64,000 nucleotides of DNA from Limonium bicolor. Its lineage: Eukaryota > Streptophyta > Magnoliopsida > Caryophyllales > Plumbaginaceae. Each line of letters opens with the position of its first letter. Positions within the stretch are counted from its first letter, which is position 1. This document shows positions 46,431 through 59,656 of the stretch, in pieces. The stretch covers positions 299,408,167 through 299,472,166 of the forward strand of contig CM041779.1 in assembly GCA_023374045.1 (NCBI GenBank), given 5' to 3'. The translations under genes and the position numbers were made by a program. The notes beneath the pieces were generated by a model. That model saw nothing but the letters and a program-made list of their open reading frames with translations, did not search any database and had not been told where the DNA came from.

Positions 46431-47382
46431 TTTAATACCCCGGATCTAAAAATGGTGATTTAATTACTCTAATAAAATTATTAAGGGCCTGATTGTGCCT
46501 AGAGAGTATTGGTAAAAAGAATAAAACCAAAAGAAAAGAGAAAATGCGTTAAACGCGGAAAACGCTAAAACGCGCATTAAATGAAAATAAGAGATATATA
46601 ATCTCGTAAGGGTCCGAGATGGATTCCAAAGGCTTAGTTAGGCCTAATTAGTATGCGAGAATGGTTCCCGAAGAAAACGGATCCAAATAATGGATTAAAA
46701 CGCTAAATAAGCATAAAAGCACGTTTTTCGAGAAAACCCGAAAACGTGACTTTAAGTGGTCAAACGGACCCGTAAAAATTATAGTTGATTAAATAACTAT
46801 AATTAAGTATTAATGGGAGCTTAATAACCATTAAAATTAATTAAACGAGAAAATTCCGGAAAACGGACCCGGTAAGTGAATAGTGACCAAACCGGGAGAC
46901 GAAACGCGTTTAATTCGAAAAGACGAAAAAAAAACGACCCGGGCTATTAATTCACGTGGGCCGGTTTTAATTAATATGTATACACTCATTAATAGCTTGC
47001 TAGCTATTTAGTAATAAGAGGACAAATAAGTAAATAAAGCAAATAGTATAAAGTAAAAAGGTAACTTAAATTACTTACCTCTCACCTCCTCCTTCTTCAT
47101 TTCACGTTTTGCCCAGCCCCTGTTATTATCTTCTTCCTCCTCTCCTCTGTACGCTGAGCGATTCCAAACAGCAACCACACCTCCATCTTCTCCTTCCATT
47201 ATCTTGTTCATTTCTTCACCGAATTACACAAAAATTATACCGTTAGATTCGTGTCGGCGAGGGCTACGTTTTCCACCCCTCAAAATCTTGTTTTCCACCT
47301 TACCTTCACTTCCATGGGTGTTTCGCCTTTTGAAGCTTAAGGAGCTGATTTTGAGCCTCCATCATCTTCTTCTTGATACTTC

Positions 47383-47760
47383 AAGGTAAAAAAGTATTCA
47401 AGCTCTTCATTTCTAGCTAACTCTTCCAATTTGGAAAAAAATTCCTTCACGTTGAATTTTTTTTCCCATGTCAGCCGTGAGCATCTTGCTCTTGTGGAGG
47501 GTTGGAAACTCTTCCAATAGATTGCCAAGCTATCCATTTGGTTATTCTAAGGTAAAACCTAAGTTAAACCTTGAAAACTAGCTCCTTGAAATATATTAGG
47601 TTATGTGGGAATATTGAAGTTTACTTGTTGTTTGTACGTATGGGGATATGATTGTAGATGGCAATCTAGACCCCTTGTGTGTTGTGAAAACGAGAAAAGA
47701 GAGAGGGAACAAGAGGAAGAGGAAGAAGAGTGGTGAAAACCGAAAACAAATGAGGTAAAG
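47383..47760 (+). promoter_or_regulatory. Ladder of three splice-donor-like sites in E5 LTR
   Basis: GT at 47386, 47552 and 47755, spaced 166 and 203 nt. An acceptor TTTTTTTTCCCATGTCAG ends at 47474, giving a candidate 77-nt exon to 47551. A GAGGAAGAGGAAGAAGAG-rich candidate exon precedes the third donor. Confidence 0.55.
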
Positions 47761-48467
47761 AGCTTACCTTGTGTTAGTTTTATTTGGCTTGTGAAACTGA
47801 ATTTAGAGTTGAATTAATGCTCTGGAATGGGAGTAGTTACGATACTACAGTGATGTTAGTTGAATGAGATTGTTTTTAATGTGGTTTAAGTGTGCACAAT
47901 AAACCTAGAAGCTAAGTTAGTGAATATGTGTAAACAAGAGGGAATTGGTGCATTATAGTTGTGTGTGTGTTTCAATAAACAGGGATGAAGGAGTGTTTAT
48001 GAGGCTGATTTAAGTGTGGTGAATATGCTTAAGAAGTAGGCAAGTGCTGTCAAAATTTCCTAAGGGATGTTGGACTTGAGTGTTTTATTCAAAGGAAGAA
48101 TTAAGTGTGTTTTAAGAGGTGTTAAGTGAGAGGTTAAGGATTGGAAACCAACTAAGGGAAGTGTATGAGGAGTAGAAATAAGTCAATGGAGTGCTGGAAT
48201 GGCACTGTTTGAAATGGTAAAGAAGCACCAAAATCTGTTACAAGAGTATTAGAAAACAAGGAAAACAGTTATGAAAGTGTAAGTGAATTCTTGAGTGAAA
48301 ATAATTAGAATTGGTGAGTGCACTTGGTGCTTAGTTTAAGGTGATTAAGAAGGGTAATTAAGTGTTAAAACATGTAAATTATAAGTGGGAAAGATTGGAA
48401 AGACAATGGTGGAAGAATGAGGTTGTAACAGATTTGGAAAAATGCAAATCTGTCAAAACTGCAACAG

Positions 48468-48721
48468 GGTCCGGGACTTAGTCCATGGACAAGGTCCCGG
48501 ACCACCCCCTAAAATAAGGTCGAGAGTTTACCCTGCACTTGGTCCGGGACTTGGGGTAAGGACAAGGTCCCGGACCACCCCATTTTAATAGTTCGAGACT
48601 GCACAACCATGCTGGTCCGGGACTTGGGATAGGGACAAGGTCCCGGACCATATGTTAAAAATCGCCGAGAGTTAAGTTTGCAATAGGTCCGGGACTTGGG
48701 GTAAGGACAAGGTCCCGGACC
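48468..48721. repeat. Tandem array of four 36-nt hairpins (E5 family)
   Basis: Units at 48468-48503, 48541-48576, 48614-48649 and 48686-48721 (period 73, 73, 72). Stem GGTCCGGGAC(TT) pairs with (AA)GGTCCCGGACC. The loop varies around AGTCCATGGACA or GGGGTAAGGACA. Confidence 0.88.
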
Positions 48722-50306
48722 ACCCCCAGAAACCAACAGAGAGCATTTTTAAGGTTTGAAATGATGGGGGTTTAAATGTTAATGATGTTATAAGATGTTA
48801 AGGCCTTGTTTGGTGAGATGTAAAGGCCCTGAGAAGTGTTAAAATGTGTTAGAAGTGATTGAGAAGTGAGAACTCAAATTAACAAAGGTAAAACCGAGAT
48901 AACGGGATAACGGGGTAAGTACGGGAGTAGCATTTAATAATGTACCGTATGAGCTTAGTATTAATAATAATGTTTGAAACATTATCAGAGAATCGTGCGT
49001 GACCCGAGCATGGTGAGATGACATGGTAAAAGTAAAACCCCGGTGAAAGGTATGATTTTCTCATACTCCGCGTGCTAACCGAGTTACGTTGATTTGTGTG
49101 TTTGTGTGCCGGCTTAATCAAGATTAAAGCATGAAAATAATCCCTTGTTTGATTATGTATGTCATGTTGTATGTTGAATGAGCTAACATACTTGTATGCC
49201 GGTGTGGTCTAACATAGTGTAAAGACTGACACATAGTGAGTAACGTTTGGCTAGAGACCCGTAGATCGGGTCGATGCTTATGATAACGCAAAATGTGCAA
49301 ACACACAAACTATCCGTTAAAGTATATCGATAACGCAAACATATGAACTCCCTAGAATGTGAGGAGAAGTACGGGTTGAGTAAATACCCGATAATGGTTA
49401 GAAAACGACATTGAAACAATCCACGAAACACATGAGAGTGGAAAGATAGTGAACCTCCTTCAAGAGGATTTAAGTTAGTTCGAAGATGTGAACCAGTGAA
49501 GAAGGTAAAAGAGACCTAAGGGATTAGTAACTCCCTTGAGACATGGTCGACCTCCTATATGAGGATTCTACCTGGTATATATAAATAACCGAAGGTATGA
49601 GTAAAGTAAATGTATGGGTAACTCTTAAAACCTAAGATTAACCGAACTAAAGTAATGTTCCCAAGTCATTAGAAACATCGAGAGTGATGCTTCTAGACTG
49701 ATACACATGATATTATTATAACTCCGAGAGAGGAGTGTATGGGAACGAGAGTAGTCCGAGAGTAGTCGGACCTAAGTAAAAGAGATAGGAACTAAGAGAG
49801 AGTTCCGTGAGCTAGTTGAACCTTCCCACCATGCTAGACCCAGAGTAGGGTCGAAACCGGGGAAGTAAGACTATGCTAGAGAGCCATGAGTTTTGGCCTA
49901 AGTATGTATTAAGAGTAACAAGCGTGACGTAGGAGACCTGTAGTGTCTCGAGAATCTACAAGAGCTTGAGTATAAATAACCCAAGAGTATGGGTGAGATA
50001 ATGAGAATAAGTAACCCGAGAGTGTGGGTGAGTATAGTACGAGTAGCCCAAGAGAATGGGTGTGTATATGAATAAGTAACCCGAGAGAGCGGGTGAGGTA
50101 TTGAATAAGTAAACAGGCATAGTGAGGAATAACCCTCAAGGCCTAAGAGTAACCAGATACAACTAACAACCTTGTTATGTTAGTTAGGAATTGTGTTCCA
50201 TGATTGGATGTAAATTCCTTGAGCATTACATATACTTATTGTATTGCTATTATGCATGTTGTTTGACTAAAATGAACTCCATGTATATCCGACTAAGTGG
50301 TCGGCG

Positions 50307-50388
50307 TACCCGGTTAGCGCTCGGGGTATGCGAATTTCATATGCAGCGTTAAGATGAGCCCCTAGGGCGATGTTTTTATTTTACAGGT
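50307..50388 (+). promoter_or_regulatory. LTR-end hairpin, T tract and CAG acceptor-like site (E5)
   Basis: GAGCCCCTAGGGC followed by TTTTTATTTTACAG|GT, cut at 50386, about 350 nt before the LTR end. Confidence 0.5.
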
Positions 50389-50742
50389 ACACCGAAGATG
50401 TTACCGTTCGAGAGTAGGACGGGGTCGGTGGTTTGCATGGGTAGTTAGATTTTAATTACTTATGTATTGAAAGAGGTGTAAGACCGAATGTGTTGTCGGC
50501 ATCCCTATATTGTAGACTCGGTACAGTGACGAAGTGAGTTGAGTATTGTATTTGTATTGTGTACTCGGTTGTTCCAGTTCATCAGACCGTTACGGTATGT
50601 AAGGAAGGCCTGTTTAGCCATATGGGTGGCTATAGGCGTTGTTTCACCCCTCGCTGTAATTAGAGTTCCACTGCGTGAGTAAGATTAATTGGTGACAATT
50701 TATGAGGTAATGACGAGCTTAACGGTTGGGGTGTTACAAAAA

Positions 50743-50761
50743 TGGTATCAGAGCGAAGTAT
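50743..50761 (+). other. E5 primer-binding site with overlapping hairpin
   Basis: TGGTATCAGAGC (50743-50754) overlapping AGAGCGA-AGTA-TCGCTCT, a 7-bp perfect stem. Confidence 0.9.
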
Positions 50762-53700
50762 CGCTCTGATGACTGGAAATACCGAGCTTAGGAAATACCG
50801 AGTTAGGAATTAGAGAATTAGGGCTAAGGGTTGAGTGGTAGCGTGAGAGATGCGCTAGTTAGGAACTTCCAGTATGATCTGGATACCTACAATACCAGAC
50901 CCGCCCTCCACAACCCCCATATTAAAAGCTCGGGAAAGAACGTCAGAGAGACGGGAAACCCGATATGGCATTTAATTAATATTTCGATATGAACCAGAAT
51001 CTGTCACGCGGTAGATCCTGAGAACCGGAAATCCCGGAGACGGATCCCGCAGGAACGACAATAACCACACTCAATGGCGGGAGATCGAGACATCCTAATC
51101 CAAGGAGACCAGAATTTGTGGCAGCCTGGGGCGACATGCTTAGCAGTCGCGAGAACCCAGCTGGCCGAGCAGCAGCAATAAGGAAGCACCAACCGTGCAA
51201 GAAGGCGGATTAATGAGAAGCAATGATAATAACAAAAACCGAGACACATGTCTACGGACCGCCATAACTAAATGATACCATCAACGGTACACTAACCGAC
51301 TAAGAATCTGGTCAAGAGTAGATACACCCACCCTGCCACACCCAAAGAGGTTGCAATACTTAACTGATACAGCTTAGACAGCTACGAGCATTGCTACGGG
51401 ATATACCCGAATAGGACTACAGAAGTAGTACCTAAATAAGTTAAACCTCGGTAACCACAGTAAAGACGTGGGAACGAGCAACGAGGTAAAGCATAGAATT
51501 AAAATAATTAAGGAACTCCGAGAGTGGAGGAGCACCTAAATGAATGACAGTCATGTCAAGAGGAAGGAGAAGCAACTCCAAGGAGCAGTTATCCAACTAG
51601 AGGATCAAGGAAGAGCCAACGAGGCTACCAAATATAATGTGAACAATACCGTGACCGGTATGAGTTAACCTAAAAACCGCCTGTACCGCGCACTTGCCTT
51701 GGCAAGTGCAGTAAAAGCGAGACTTTTAAGAGGAGCTTTGACAAGCTACCAGTACTTAGCAAAGTACCAGGATGGCGAACGAAGCCAATATAGCAACTCG
51801 AACCTTAAGAATTCTGAAATGAAACCTTGAAAAGGCCTAACGGCCTGATCATTGTATAAGAACATACCAGTCAGCGAGAGGCTGGACTCGGAAGCGAGCA
51901 ACCGACATTGAAATTCCATGGAGATTTTATCTTCGAAACCCTAGTTTTCTGTCAAGCACAAAATTTTTCAAAAACCTCCAAAATTTTAAAACCAAACCGG
52001 AGAACCACGGTAAGTTATCATAGGACGATACAAGAGGAGTTGGCAATAGAATGCTTCACCTAGGCGTGACCGACACTACAAGTGTACACAAATGAGACAT
52101 GGAACGACCGCACTCCGAAGGAGCTTGCGGGCCTGACAGACCGATTATGAGTTAGTCGGGTAAGTGGCAACGTATCAATAAGATACTCCATGTATGTATA
52201 CAAGTAGAGTACGGAACACGGGAAGTAGCCCACTCCATACTACGGACGAAAGAGCCAATTCAAACCAAGACAGTTAGATACCCCGAATGACCGAAGAACG
52301 TAGACAAGCTTATAAAGCGAAAGAAGTCAAGAACCCATTCCAAGAGGATGACTAAGAGTCGAAAGTGTGAGAAGCACAAAGTATTGAATATAGACATTGG
52401 ATATGTCTCAGAAATCACAAAGGAAACATACGGTAACTGGAATGAATACCCAGTAAAACAATACGGCAGATGCCTAGAATGAACATATTCATGTTCGATA
52501 AACGGGATATAATTCCCAAAGTATACTTCACTAAGAGAAAGAACCAATGATCTACCCAATAACGGGAGATGTTACAACCCTAAACGGGATAGTCAAGGAC
52601 ATAGCCGCAAGGCGAAGTCACAACTGAACATAACCATAAGTACAAGTCAGATGTAATGGCATTACTCAGTAACACCCAGGAGCAATCCGAGAAGGGTGCC
52701 GGAGTCAACAGAAGTTGAACGAAACATCGTGCTGAGAACACAAGTGTGTAAGCAAACACTCGGGTAGAACCTGAAGGGATCCCTCGTAACACGGGATACC
52801 CTAAATTGCTAGAGGGCATGAATTAATACCTAGTATAAAAGGGCCTTCCAAGTACGGAAGAGTGGTGAGACAACCATGTCAAAGAGCCCAGAAAAACCTC
52901 CTAACCGTTTAATGGCATACGGAGAAGATGAAACCTGTATAAACAGCCCGCATGGAGCATGGCGAGGCAATGTGGCTTATAAGCCGGTAAACTAACTGCA
53001 ACTTGTAGATCTAAACGTTGTAAACCTATGCATAGAGGCATAAGAGGAACAGTGGAGAATGAACCACTACCTTAGAGTGGGGATACCACTTGTTATTATG
53101 GGGCCTATGGAGCGGCATTTGCGTGAATCCTCCAGAGAAAGGCTACCACCTAGGTATGAAATGTGAAACCGCTAGTGCGGTGTAGTAAAACTTGAGCATG
53201 TGTATATTGCCAATGAGTATATGAACTATAGTAGAGTGTAAAGAGGAACCTCGATTGCAGCAATTCGAAACCGAAGAGTAATCAGTTGAGTAGTAAACAC
53301 TGTATGTGTGCAATATGAACTGCAGAGTAAACAGCGCGCAAGTGCGCAGAGAGATTTAAAGAATAGCGTATATTATTGAGCCAAGCGAATGGCAAGCCAT
53401 AGTGTAAATGGCAAGAACACCTGGGCGGAAGCTAAAGTAGTAGCGGATGCCATGGAAATGAGAAAGAACAAGGTACGCAGTAAGCGACCATTGTAAGAGT
53501 ATATTCGGATAGTGATTAGAGTTGATGAAGAAATGTGGTAAAGGAGACATGTTCATTCCTATCTCATGAGAGATTTACTGTCAAGGGTTTACGCTTCTGC
53601 ACTCTGTATGACTGAGTGTTTTGGTATTGCACTTGTGCGGTAATGATCGAGTGGGAGAGCCAGGAATTGAGAAATGTCAACGAAGCCTGTTGAGTGAGAA

Positions 53701-54931
53701 TTTAGAGAGATAACCGTGCGGCCGTTGGCCAAAGATGCACGAGGAACGTGAGCAGTAACCCACAGGGCCCAGGATCGATGAATGGTAAATGCAGAGTAGT
53801 ATGAATGAAGAACTCTGGTACAGAACCAAGAAACAAACATAATCCATGAGCCACTATTAAACAAGGAAGCACTACATGCTAAGTAGTAGCTTGACCTCAA
53901 CCGACAATAAGTCGGGAAAAATATGTGAATAATCACAAAGGTATACAGTGTTATACGAAGTAGATTCCCAGAGAACTGGAGAGACAATCAAAAATTCATC
54001 GAATTCGCATACGGTAAGAGATACCTAGCGACGATTGACTAACCTTTATTCCCAAGTTAAAAGGGATAGAAAAGGAGTGGATAATACATTGAGAGTACCA
54101 AAAGGGCGAGTTAAGCTCTAGTTATCAGGTCACGCAATAGAAGATGTTGGACCGTAACTCAAAGGTAAGTATACCTAGCAATTGTGAGTAATTGCCTAAT
54201 CCTAAATGCTTTGAAGCCTTAGAGGCTAGAACCGAACCCGGTTATGAGTTAACTAACCGCACTGAAGTTAAAACACTTCATAATACCCGAATTAGTGAAC
54301 CAATGTTCAGTGATAACATATGGTTGGTTACGCGGGCGTAACCCCTTTTAAGGGGGGTAGGGCGAGAAACCGCTTAGAGTATGTTTTTCGTGTTGGTGCG
54401 TAAACTACTATGTGCATGGCACAAAGAAAATTGTTTTGATGTTTGGACCTCATGTTACATAAACATGTGTACCCATTCATTGTGTAAGTATAAGTATTGT
54501 GCATGAGAGATGCAAGTAATGAGTATGTAATATTTATGAAAAGGGGAGTAGAGAGACTCATAGGGAATGAGAATCCCTTTAGTATTTGTCTATTGAGATT
54601 AGATATGAGATATGACGAGTATAAATCGGCACGAAACCGATGTGTAACCTAAGAGGGAGTGAGTTCCCTAGGTGATTTTATTTGAGAATGATTGATGGAG
54701 TGAGTTCCATCCTTTGGAGTTGTATGTTGTATGTTTTAAGTTTAGTAATAATTTGACTAATGAGGCCACAAGTATGAAATGCCTAGGCAAGGTAAGTGAA
54801 ACAAATAGAGAATAATGGATGACTTAAGTTCCATGATAAAAATAAGTTAAAACAGATTGTTTTATGAAGATGACTAGAAAGAGTAAAAGATAGAAAACGA
54901 AAATGTTTGACTATCTGATTGTTTGAAACTG
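50762..54931 (+). pseudogene. E5 internal region (decayed and rearranged)
   Basis: About 4.2 kb with no coherent gag or pol frame. Blocks shared with E2 appear in a different order: GCGCACTTGCC (about 51690), ACGACCGCACTCCGAAGG (about 52105), CAACAGAAGTTGAACGAA (about 52700), then the TRIM-like GTGGGGATACC block (about 53079). A segment at 51910-52010 (CTAGTTTTCTGTCAAGCAC, AAACCTCCAAAATTTT) has no counterpart that I found in E2. A second polypurine copy (CCTTTTAAGGGGGGTAGGG) lies at 54344-54362. I cannot read RT or integrase motifs. The intact LTRs and cis signals contrast with this. Confidence 0.7.
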
Positions 54932-55075
54932 ACGTGGGAGGTGGAACTTGATCTGCTAGCGATCAAGGGAAACCGAACACAAATTGGGGTGGAAGGATAG
55001 TTCAACATTGATGCTGATCACATCAGGGTTAGATGATTCCTGAAGCTCCCTATAGTGGTCACAAGTAATCACGCT
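54932..55075 (+). other. Conserved block upstream of E5 3' LTR
   Basis: Third copy of the GACGTGGGAGGTGGAACTTG block, about 0.73-0.87 kb before the LTR. Confidence 0.7.
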
Positions 55076-55784
55076 AAGAAAGATACAGCTACCATAAATC
55101 TGATTTGGAGTTGTGTGATGTTTTAAAAAGGAATTTTCAAACAGATTTTGAAAGAGAATTTCCTTCAAGTATGAAGATGGAAATGAAACTGGTTTTTAAA
55201 CTGCTATCACCCGCCGATGGCTACGGCCTTAAGTCTTGATGACCTGTAGAACGGTGGGCGTGTACTAGTTTTGAAACCATTGCACCGTACGTGCGGCGGT
55301 CCTAAGTGACCGGTTGGGGCGGTGTCAGTGTGTGATTTTTCCAAAGGCAGCAGGACGGGGAGAGTACCCTGAGATGTTCCTGTGTTGAGTGAGTCAACCA
55401 GAGTGCCTGAGGATATGTATATGTGTAATGTTTTGATCAGAACCGAAGGGACCGTGGGCCAGAGAGAGTAAGTGCCCATTTGTCATGAAACGGCCGTGAA
55501 CCAGAAAGAGTAAGTGTTCAACGTGACCGGTACCTGAGGGATCAGTAGTATATTACTCAACATGGATTCGAGGACTGTAGAGCCTTCTTGTCTTCGGACC
55601 GATTCCATGGAGAGAGAACAAAAGTATTTTTGATTGCTATACATGCTGTGATATGTGTGAGGTATGTGTAGTATGAAATGAGACAGACTTGTGAAGTCTG
55701 TAAGGTTGTACATGTATTATAACCTTGGCATAGTACGCCATGAGAGTAACCATTTAGATTCACCAACTTTGAGGACAAAGTTCC
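55076..55784 (+). other. E5 3' untranslated region
   Basis: Non-coding. Repeated phrases GGACCGTGGGCCAGAGAGAG and AACCAGAAAGAGTAAGTG near 55447-55515, and CTTCGGACCG shared with the E2 3' region. Confidence 0.55.
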
Positions 55785-55798
55785 TAAGGGGGGTAGAT
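55785..55798 (+). other. E5 polypurine tract
   Basis: TAAGGGGGGTAGAT next to the LTR start, preceded by GAGGACAAAGTTCC as in E2. Confidence 0.88.
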
Positions 55799-58482
55799 TT
55801 TAATACCCCGAATCTAAAAATGGTGATTTAATTACTCTAATAAAATTATTAAGGGCCTAATTGTGCCTAGAGAGTATTGGTAAAAAGAATAAAACCAAAA
55901 GAAAAGAGAAAATGCGTTAAACGCGGAAAACGCTAAAACGCGCATTAAATGAAAATAAGAGATATATAATCTCGTAAGGGTCCGAGATGGATTCCTAAGG
56001 CTTAGTTAGGCCTAATTAGTATGCGGGAATGGTTCCCGAAGAAAACGGATCCAAATAATGGATTAAAACGCTAAATAAGCATAAAAGCACGTTTTTCGAG
56101 AAAACTCAAAAACGTGACTTTAAGTGGTCAAACGGACCCGTAAAAATTATAGTTGATTAAATAACTATAATTAAGTATTAATGGGAGCTTAATAACCATT
56201 AAAATTAATTAAACGAGAAAATTCCGGAAAACGGACCCGGTAAGTGAATAGTGACCAAACCGGGAGACAAAACGCGTTTAATTCGAAAAGACGAAAAAAA
56301 AACGACCCGGGCTATTAATTCACGTGGGCCGGTTTTAATTAATATGTATACACTCATTAATAGCTTGCTAGCTATTTAGTAATAAGAGGACAAATAAGTA
56401 AATAAAGCAAATAGTATAAAGTAAAAAGGTAACTTAAATTACTTACCTCTCACCTCCTCCTTCTTCATTTCACGTTTTGCCCAGCCCCTGTTATTATCTT
56501 CTTCCTCCTCTCCTCTGTACGCTGAGCGATTCCAAACAGCACACCACACCTCCATCTTCTCCTTCCATTATCTTGTTCATTCTTCACCGAATTACACAAA
56601 AATTATACCGTTAGATTCGTGTCGGCGAGGGCTACGTTTTCCACCCCTCAAAATCTTGTTTCCTCCACCTTCACTTCCATGGGTGTTTCGCCTTTTGAAG
56701 CTTAAGGAGCTGATTTTGAGCCTCCATCATCTTCTTGATACTTCAAGGTAAAAAGGAAGTTACAAGCTCTTCATTTCTAGCTAACTCTTCCAATTTTGGA
56801 AAAAAATTTCCTTCACGTTGAATTTTTTTTCCCATGTCAGCCGTGAGCATCTTGCTCTTGTGGAGGGTTGGAAACTCTTCCAATAGATTGCCAAGCTATC
56901 CATTTGGTTATTCTAAGGTAAAACCTAAGTTAAACCTTGAAAACTAGCTCCTTGAAATATATTAGGTTATGTGGGAAATATTGAAGTTTACTTGTTGTTG
57001 TACGTATGGGGATATGATTGTAGATGGCAATCTAGACCCCTTGTGTGTTGTGAAAACGAGAAAAGAGAGAGGGAACAAGAGGAAGAGGAAGAAGAGTGGT
57101 GAAAACCGAAAACAAATGAGGTAAAGAGCTTACCTTGTGTTAGTTTTATTTGGCTTGTGAAACTGAATTTAGAGTTGAATTAATGCTCTGGAATGGGAGT
57201 AGTTATGATACTACAGTGATGTTAGTTGAATGAGATTGTTTTTAATGTGGTTTAAGTGTGCAAATAAACCTAGAAGCTAAGTTAGTGAATATGTGTAAAC
57301 AAGAGGGAATTTGGTGCATTATAGTTGTGTGTGTGTTTCAATAAACAGGGATGAAGGAGTGTTTATGAGCTGATTTAAGTGTGGTGAATATGCTTAAGAA
57401 GTAGGCAAGTGCTGTCAAAATTTCCTAAGGATGTATGGACTTGAGTGTTTTATTCAAAGGAAGAAATTAAGTGTGTTTAAGAGGTGTTAAGTGAGAGGTT
57501 AAGGATTTGGAAACCAAACTAAGGAGAAGTGTGTATGAGGAGTAGAAATAATGTCAATGGAAGTGCTGGAAATGGCACTGTTTGAATGGTAAAAGAAGTC
57601 ACCAAAATCTGTTACAAGAGTATTAGAAAACAAGAAAACAAGTTATGAAAGTGTAAGTGAATTCTTGAGTGAAAATAATTAGAATTGGTGAGTGCACTTG
57701 GTGCTTAGTTTAAGGTGATTAAGAAGGGTAATTAAGTGTTAAAACATGTAAATTATAAGTGGGAAAGATTGGAAAGACAATGGTGGAAGAATGAGGTTGT
57801 AACAGATTTGGAAAAATGCAAATCTGTCAAAACTGCAACAGGGTCCGGGACTTAGTCCATGGACAAGGTCCCGGACCACCCCCTAAAATAAGGTCGAGAG
57901 TTTACCCTGCACTTGGTCCGGGACTTGGGGTAAGGACAAGGTCCCGGACCACCCCATTTTAATAGTTCGAGACTGCACAACCATGCTGGTCCGGGACTTG
58001 GGATAGGGACAAGGTCCCGGACCATATGTTAAAAATCGCCGAGAGTTAAGTTTGCAATAGGTCCGGGACTTGGGGTAAGGACAAGGTCCCGGACCACCCC
58101 CAGAAACCAACAGAGAGCATTTTTAAGGTTTGAAATGATGGGGGTTTAAATGTTAATGATGTTATAAGATGTTAAGGCCTTGTTTGGTGAGATGTAAAGG
58201 CCCTGAGAAGTGTTAAAATGTGTTAGAAGTGATTGAGAAGTGAGAACTCAAATTAACAAAGGTAAAACCGAGATAACGGGATAACGGGGTAAGTACGGGA
58301 GTAGCATTTAATAATGTACCGTATGAGCTTAGTATTAATAATAATGTTTGAAACATTATCAGAGAATCGTGCGTGACCCGAGCATGGTGAGATGACATGG
58401 TAAAAGTAAAACCCCGGTGAAAGGTATGATTTTCTCATACTCCGCGTGCTAACCGAGTTACGTTGATTTGTGTGTTTGTGTG
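55799..58482 (+). mobile_element. E5 3' LTR, truncated by E6 insertion
   Basis: Identical in layout to the 5' LTR up to TGTGTTTGTGTG, where the 5' copy continues CCGGCTTAATC but this one switches to the E6 LTR. The rest of this LTR should lie on the other side of E6. Confidence 0.92.
57842..58095. repeat. Hairpin array in E5 3' LTR
   Basis: Copy of the array at 48468-48721, unchanged by eye. Confidence 0.88.
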
Positions 58483-59656
58483 TGTTGTAGAAATATGCGA
58501 CTACTTCTTCAACCTAGGCAGTGTACCTAGTCGTTTTGCGGGATAGTGGAATTGTGGGGTGTCGAACTCTTGGGGACCTTGCTGTGGTTTAACTGATAGT
58601 GCAATTTTAATTGAGAATTCTAATTAGATTACTGAACAGAAACTTATCATTTTTTTGAGAGAAATTGTGGTTTAGAACTCAGTGTAATCAAAACAGTAAA
58701 AAGAACAATTAATTAAAACAGATTAATATTAGCAGTTGTGAAACTCTTTTGTTTTTAAAGAAGCATCCCGGGTTGTTCTGCTCACCTATTTTACTTAATT
58801 ACATTACTGTAGACTTCCCCACTTTAGCAATAAACTCAAGAATTTTAATTAGTTTATTGACCGTTCCCTGTCTAATAAACCCTGATTAATTTAAACAACA
58901 AGCGCAATTCCTTGTTCAAGTCATTAATAAATTAATCGCATTATTAATAATTCCTATTGGAGACTGGTTAACCTATAGGTGAAAACTCACTTCTAGTCGT
59001 TGACCTGTTTTGACTTCTCTTGTCTAGAATCTTGCCTCAGCACTGCATTTTGACAAGAAACTACAAATATCACTTTAATAAATGGCCTAAATATTAAAGC
59101 GTAATAAGGAGGAGAATCAAAATATTGCTTGAACAGATTATATTAGAAAGTCTACGTAACACAGTTTAGTAAAATAAGCTTACTTCTCAACCCGGGAGCT
59201 AAGATTTTTACTCAGACATAATTATACAAACAGAGGTCGTAGGTACGACAGCCATTAAAACAAAATACAGTTAAAGAAAAGAAATAGCACTCTGCATACG
59301 TATGGACTGGATGGAATTTTTGTGGAAGAAGTGAAATTTGGAAGTGAAGGTGAGAGATTCAGAGAGTAGAGTTTTTGTGTACCAGCGTGTGTTTATTTTT
59401 GATGAAGTTGCAGAGTTTATATAGAGAAGAGGAAGTATAAGAAATTAGAAGAAGATGAACGTGCGTGCAAGTGGATTATCAAGATAAGGAGCTCGCAAGT
59501 TGATTAGCAGGATAAGATAAGGGAGGTAGATAGATTGGGGTTGCAGACGCGTTAATACTGTCGGTTATCTTCTTGTCTGTAGGCGCCGTGAAGATTGAAG
59601 AAGAAAGCGCCGCGAAGAATGAAGAAGAAAACTCCTCCTCGTCGATTTTTAGTCGC

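Larger units (their letters stand above)
46431..50738 (+). mobile_element. E5 5' LTR (Tekay-like), 4308 bp
   Basis: Starts TTTAATACCCCGG within the E4 gag and ends GGGGTGTTACA. It is matched by 55799-58482. The first dinucleotide is TT rather than TG in both LTRs, so the parent element already had it. Layout follows the others: GAAAACGGATCC and TTTTTCGAGAAAAC phrases, CT-rich tract (47080-47150), donor ladder, hairpin array and acceptor-like site. Differences between the two LTRs are few and partly small indels, so it is recent. Confidence 0.92.

Noticed and set aside
48468..48721. CRISPR-like look: repeats of about 36 nt with spacers of about 36 nt
   Set aside because: Units are palindromic hairpins with similar spacers, three to four copies, inside plant LTRs and duplicated in both LTRs. 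No cas genes; the context is a nuclear plant genome.
48509..48736. Gly/Pro-rich 75-codon minus-strand frame (also at 57883-58110)
   Set aside because: Translation of the hairpin array; periodic by construction.
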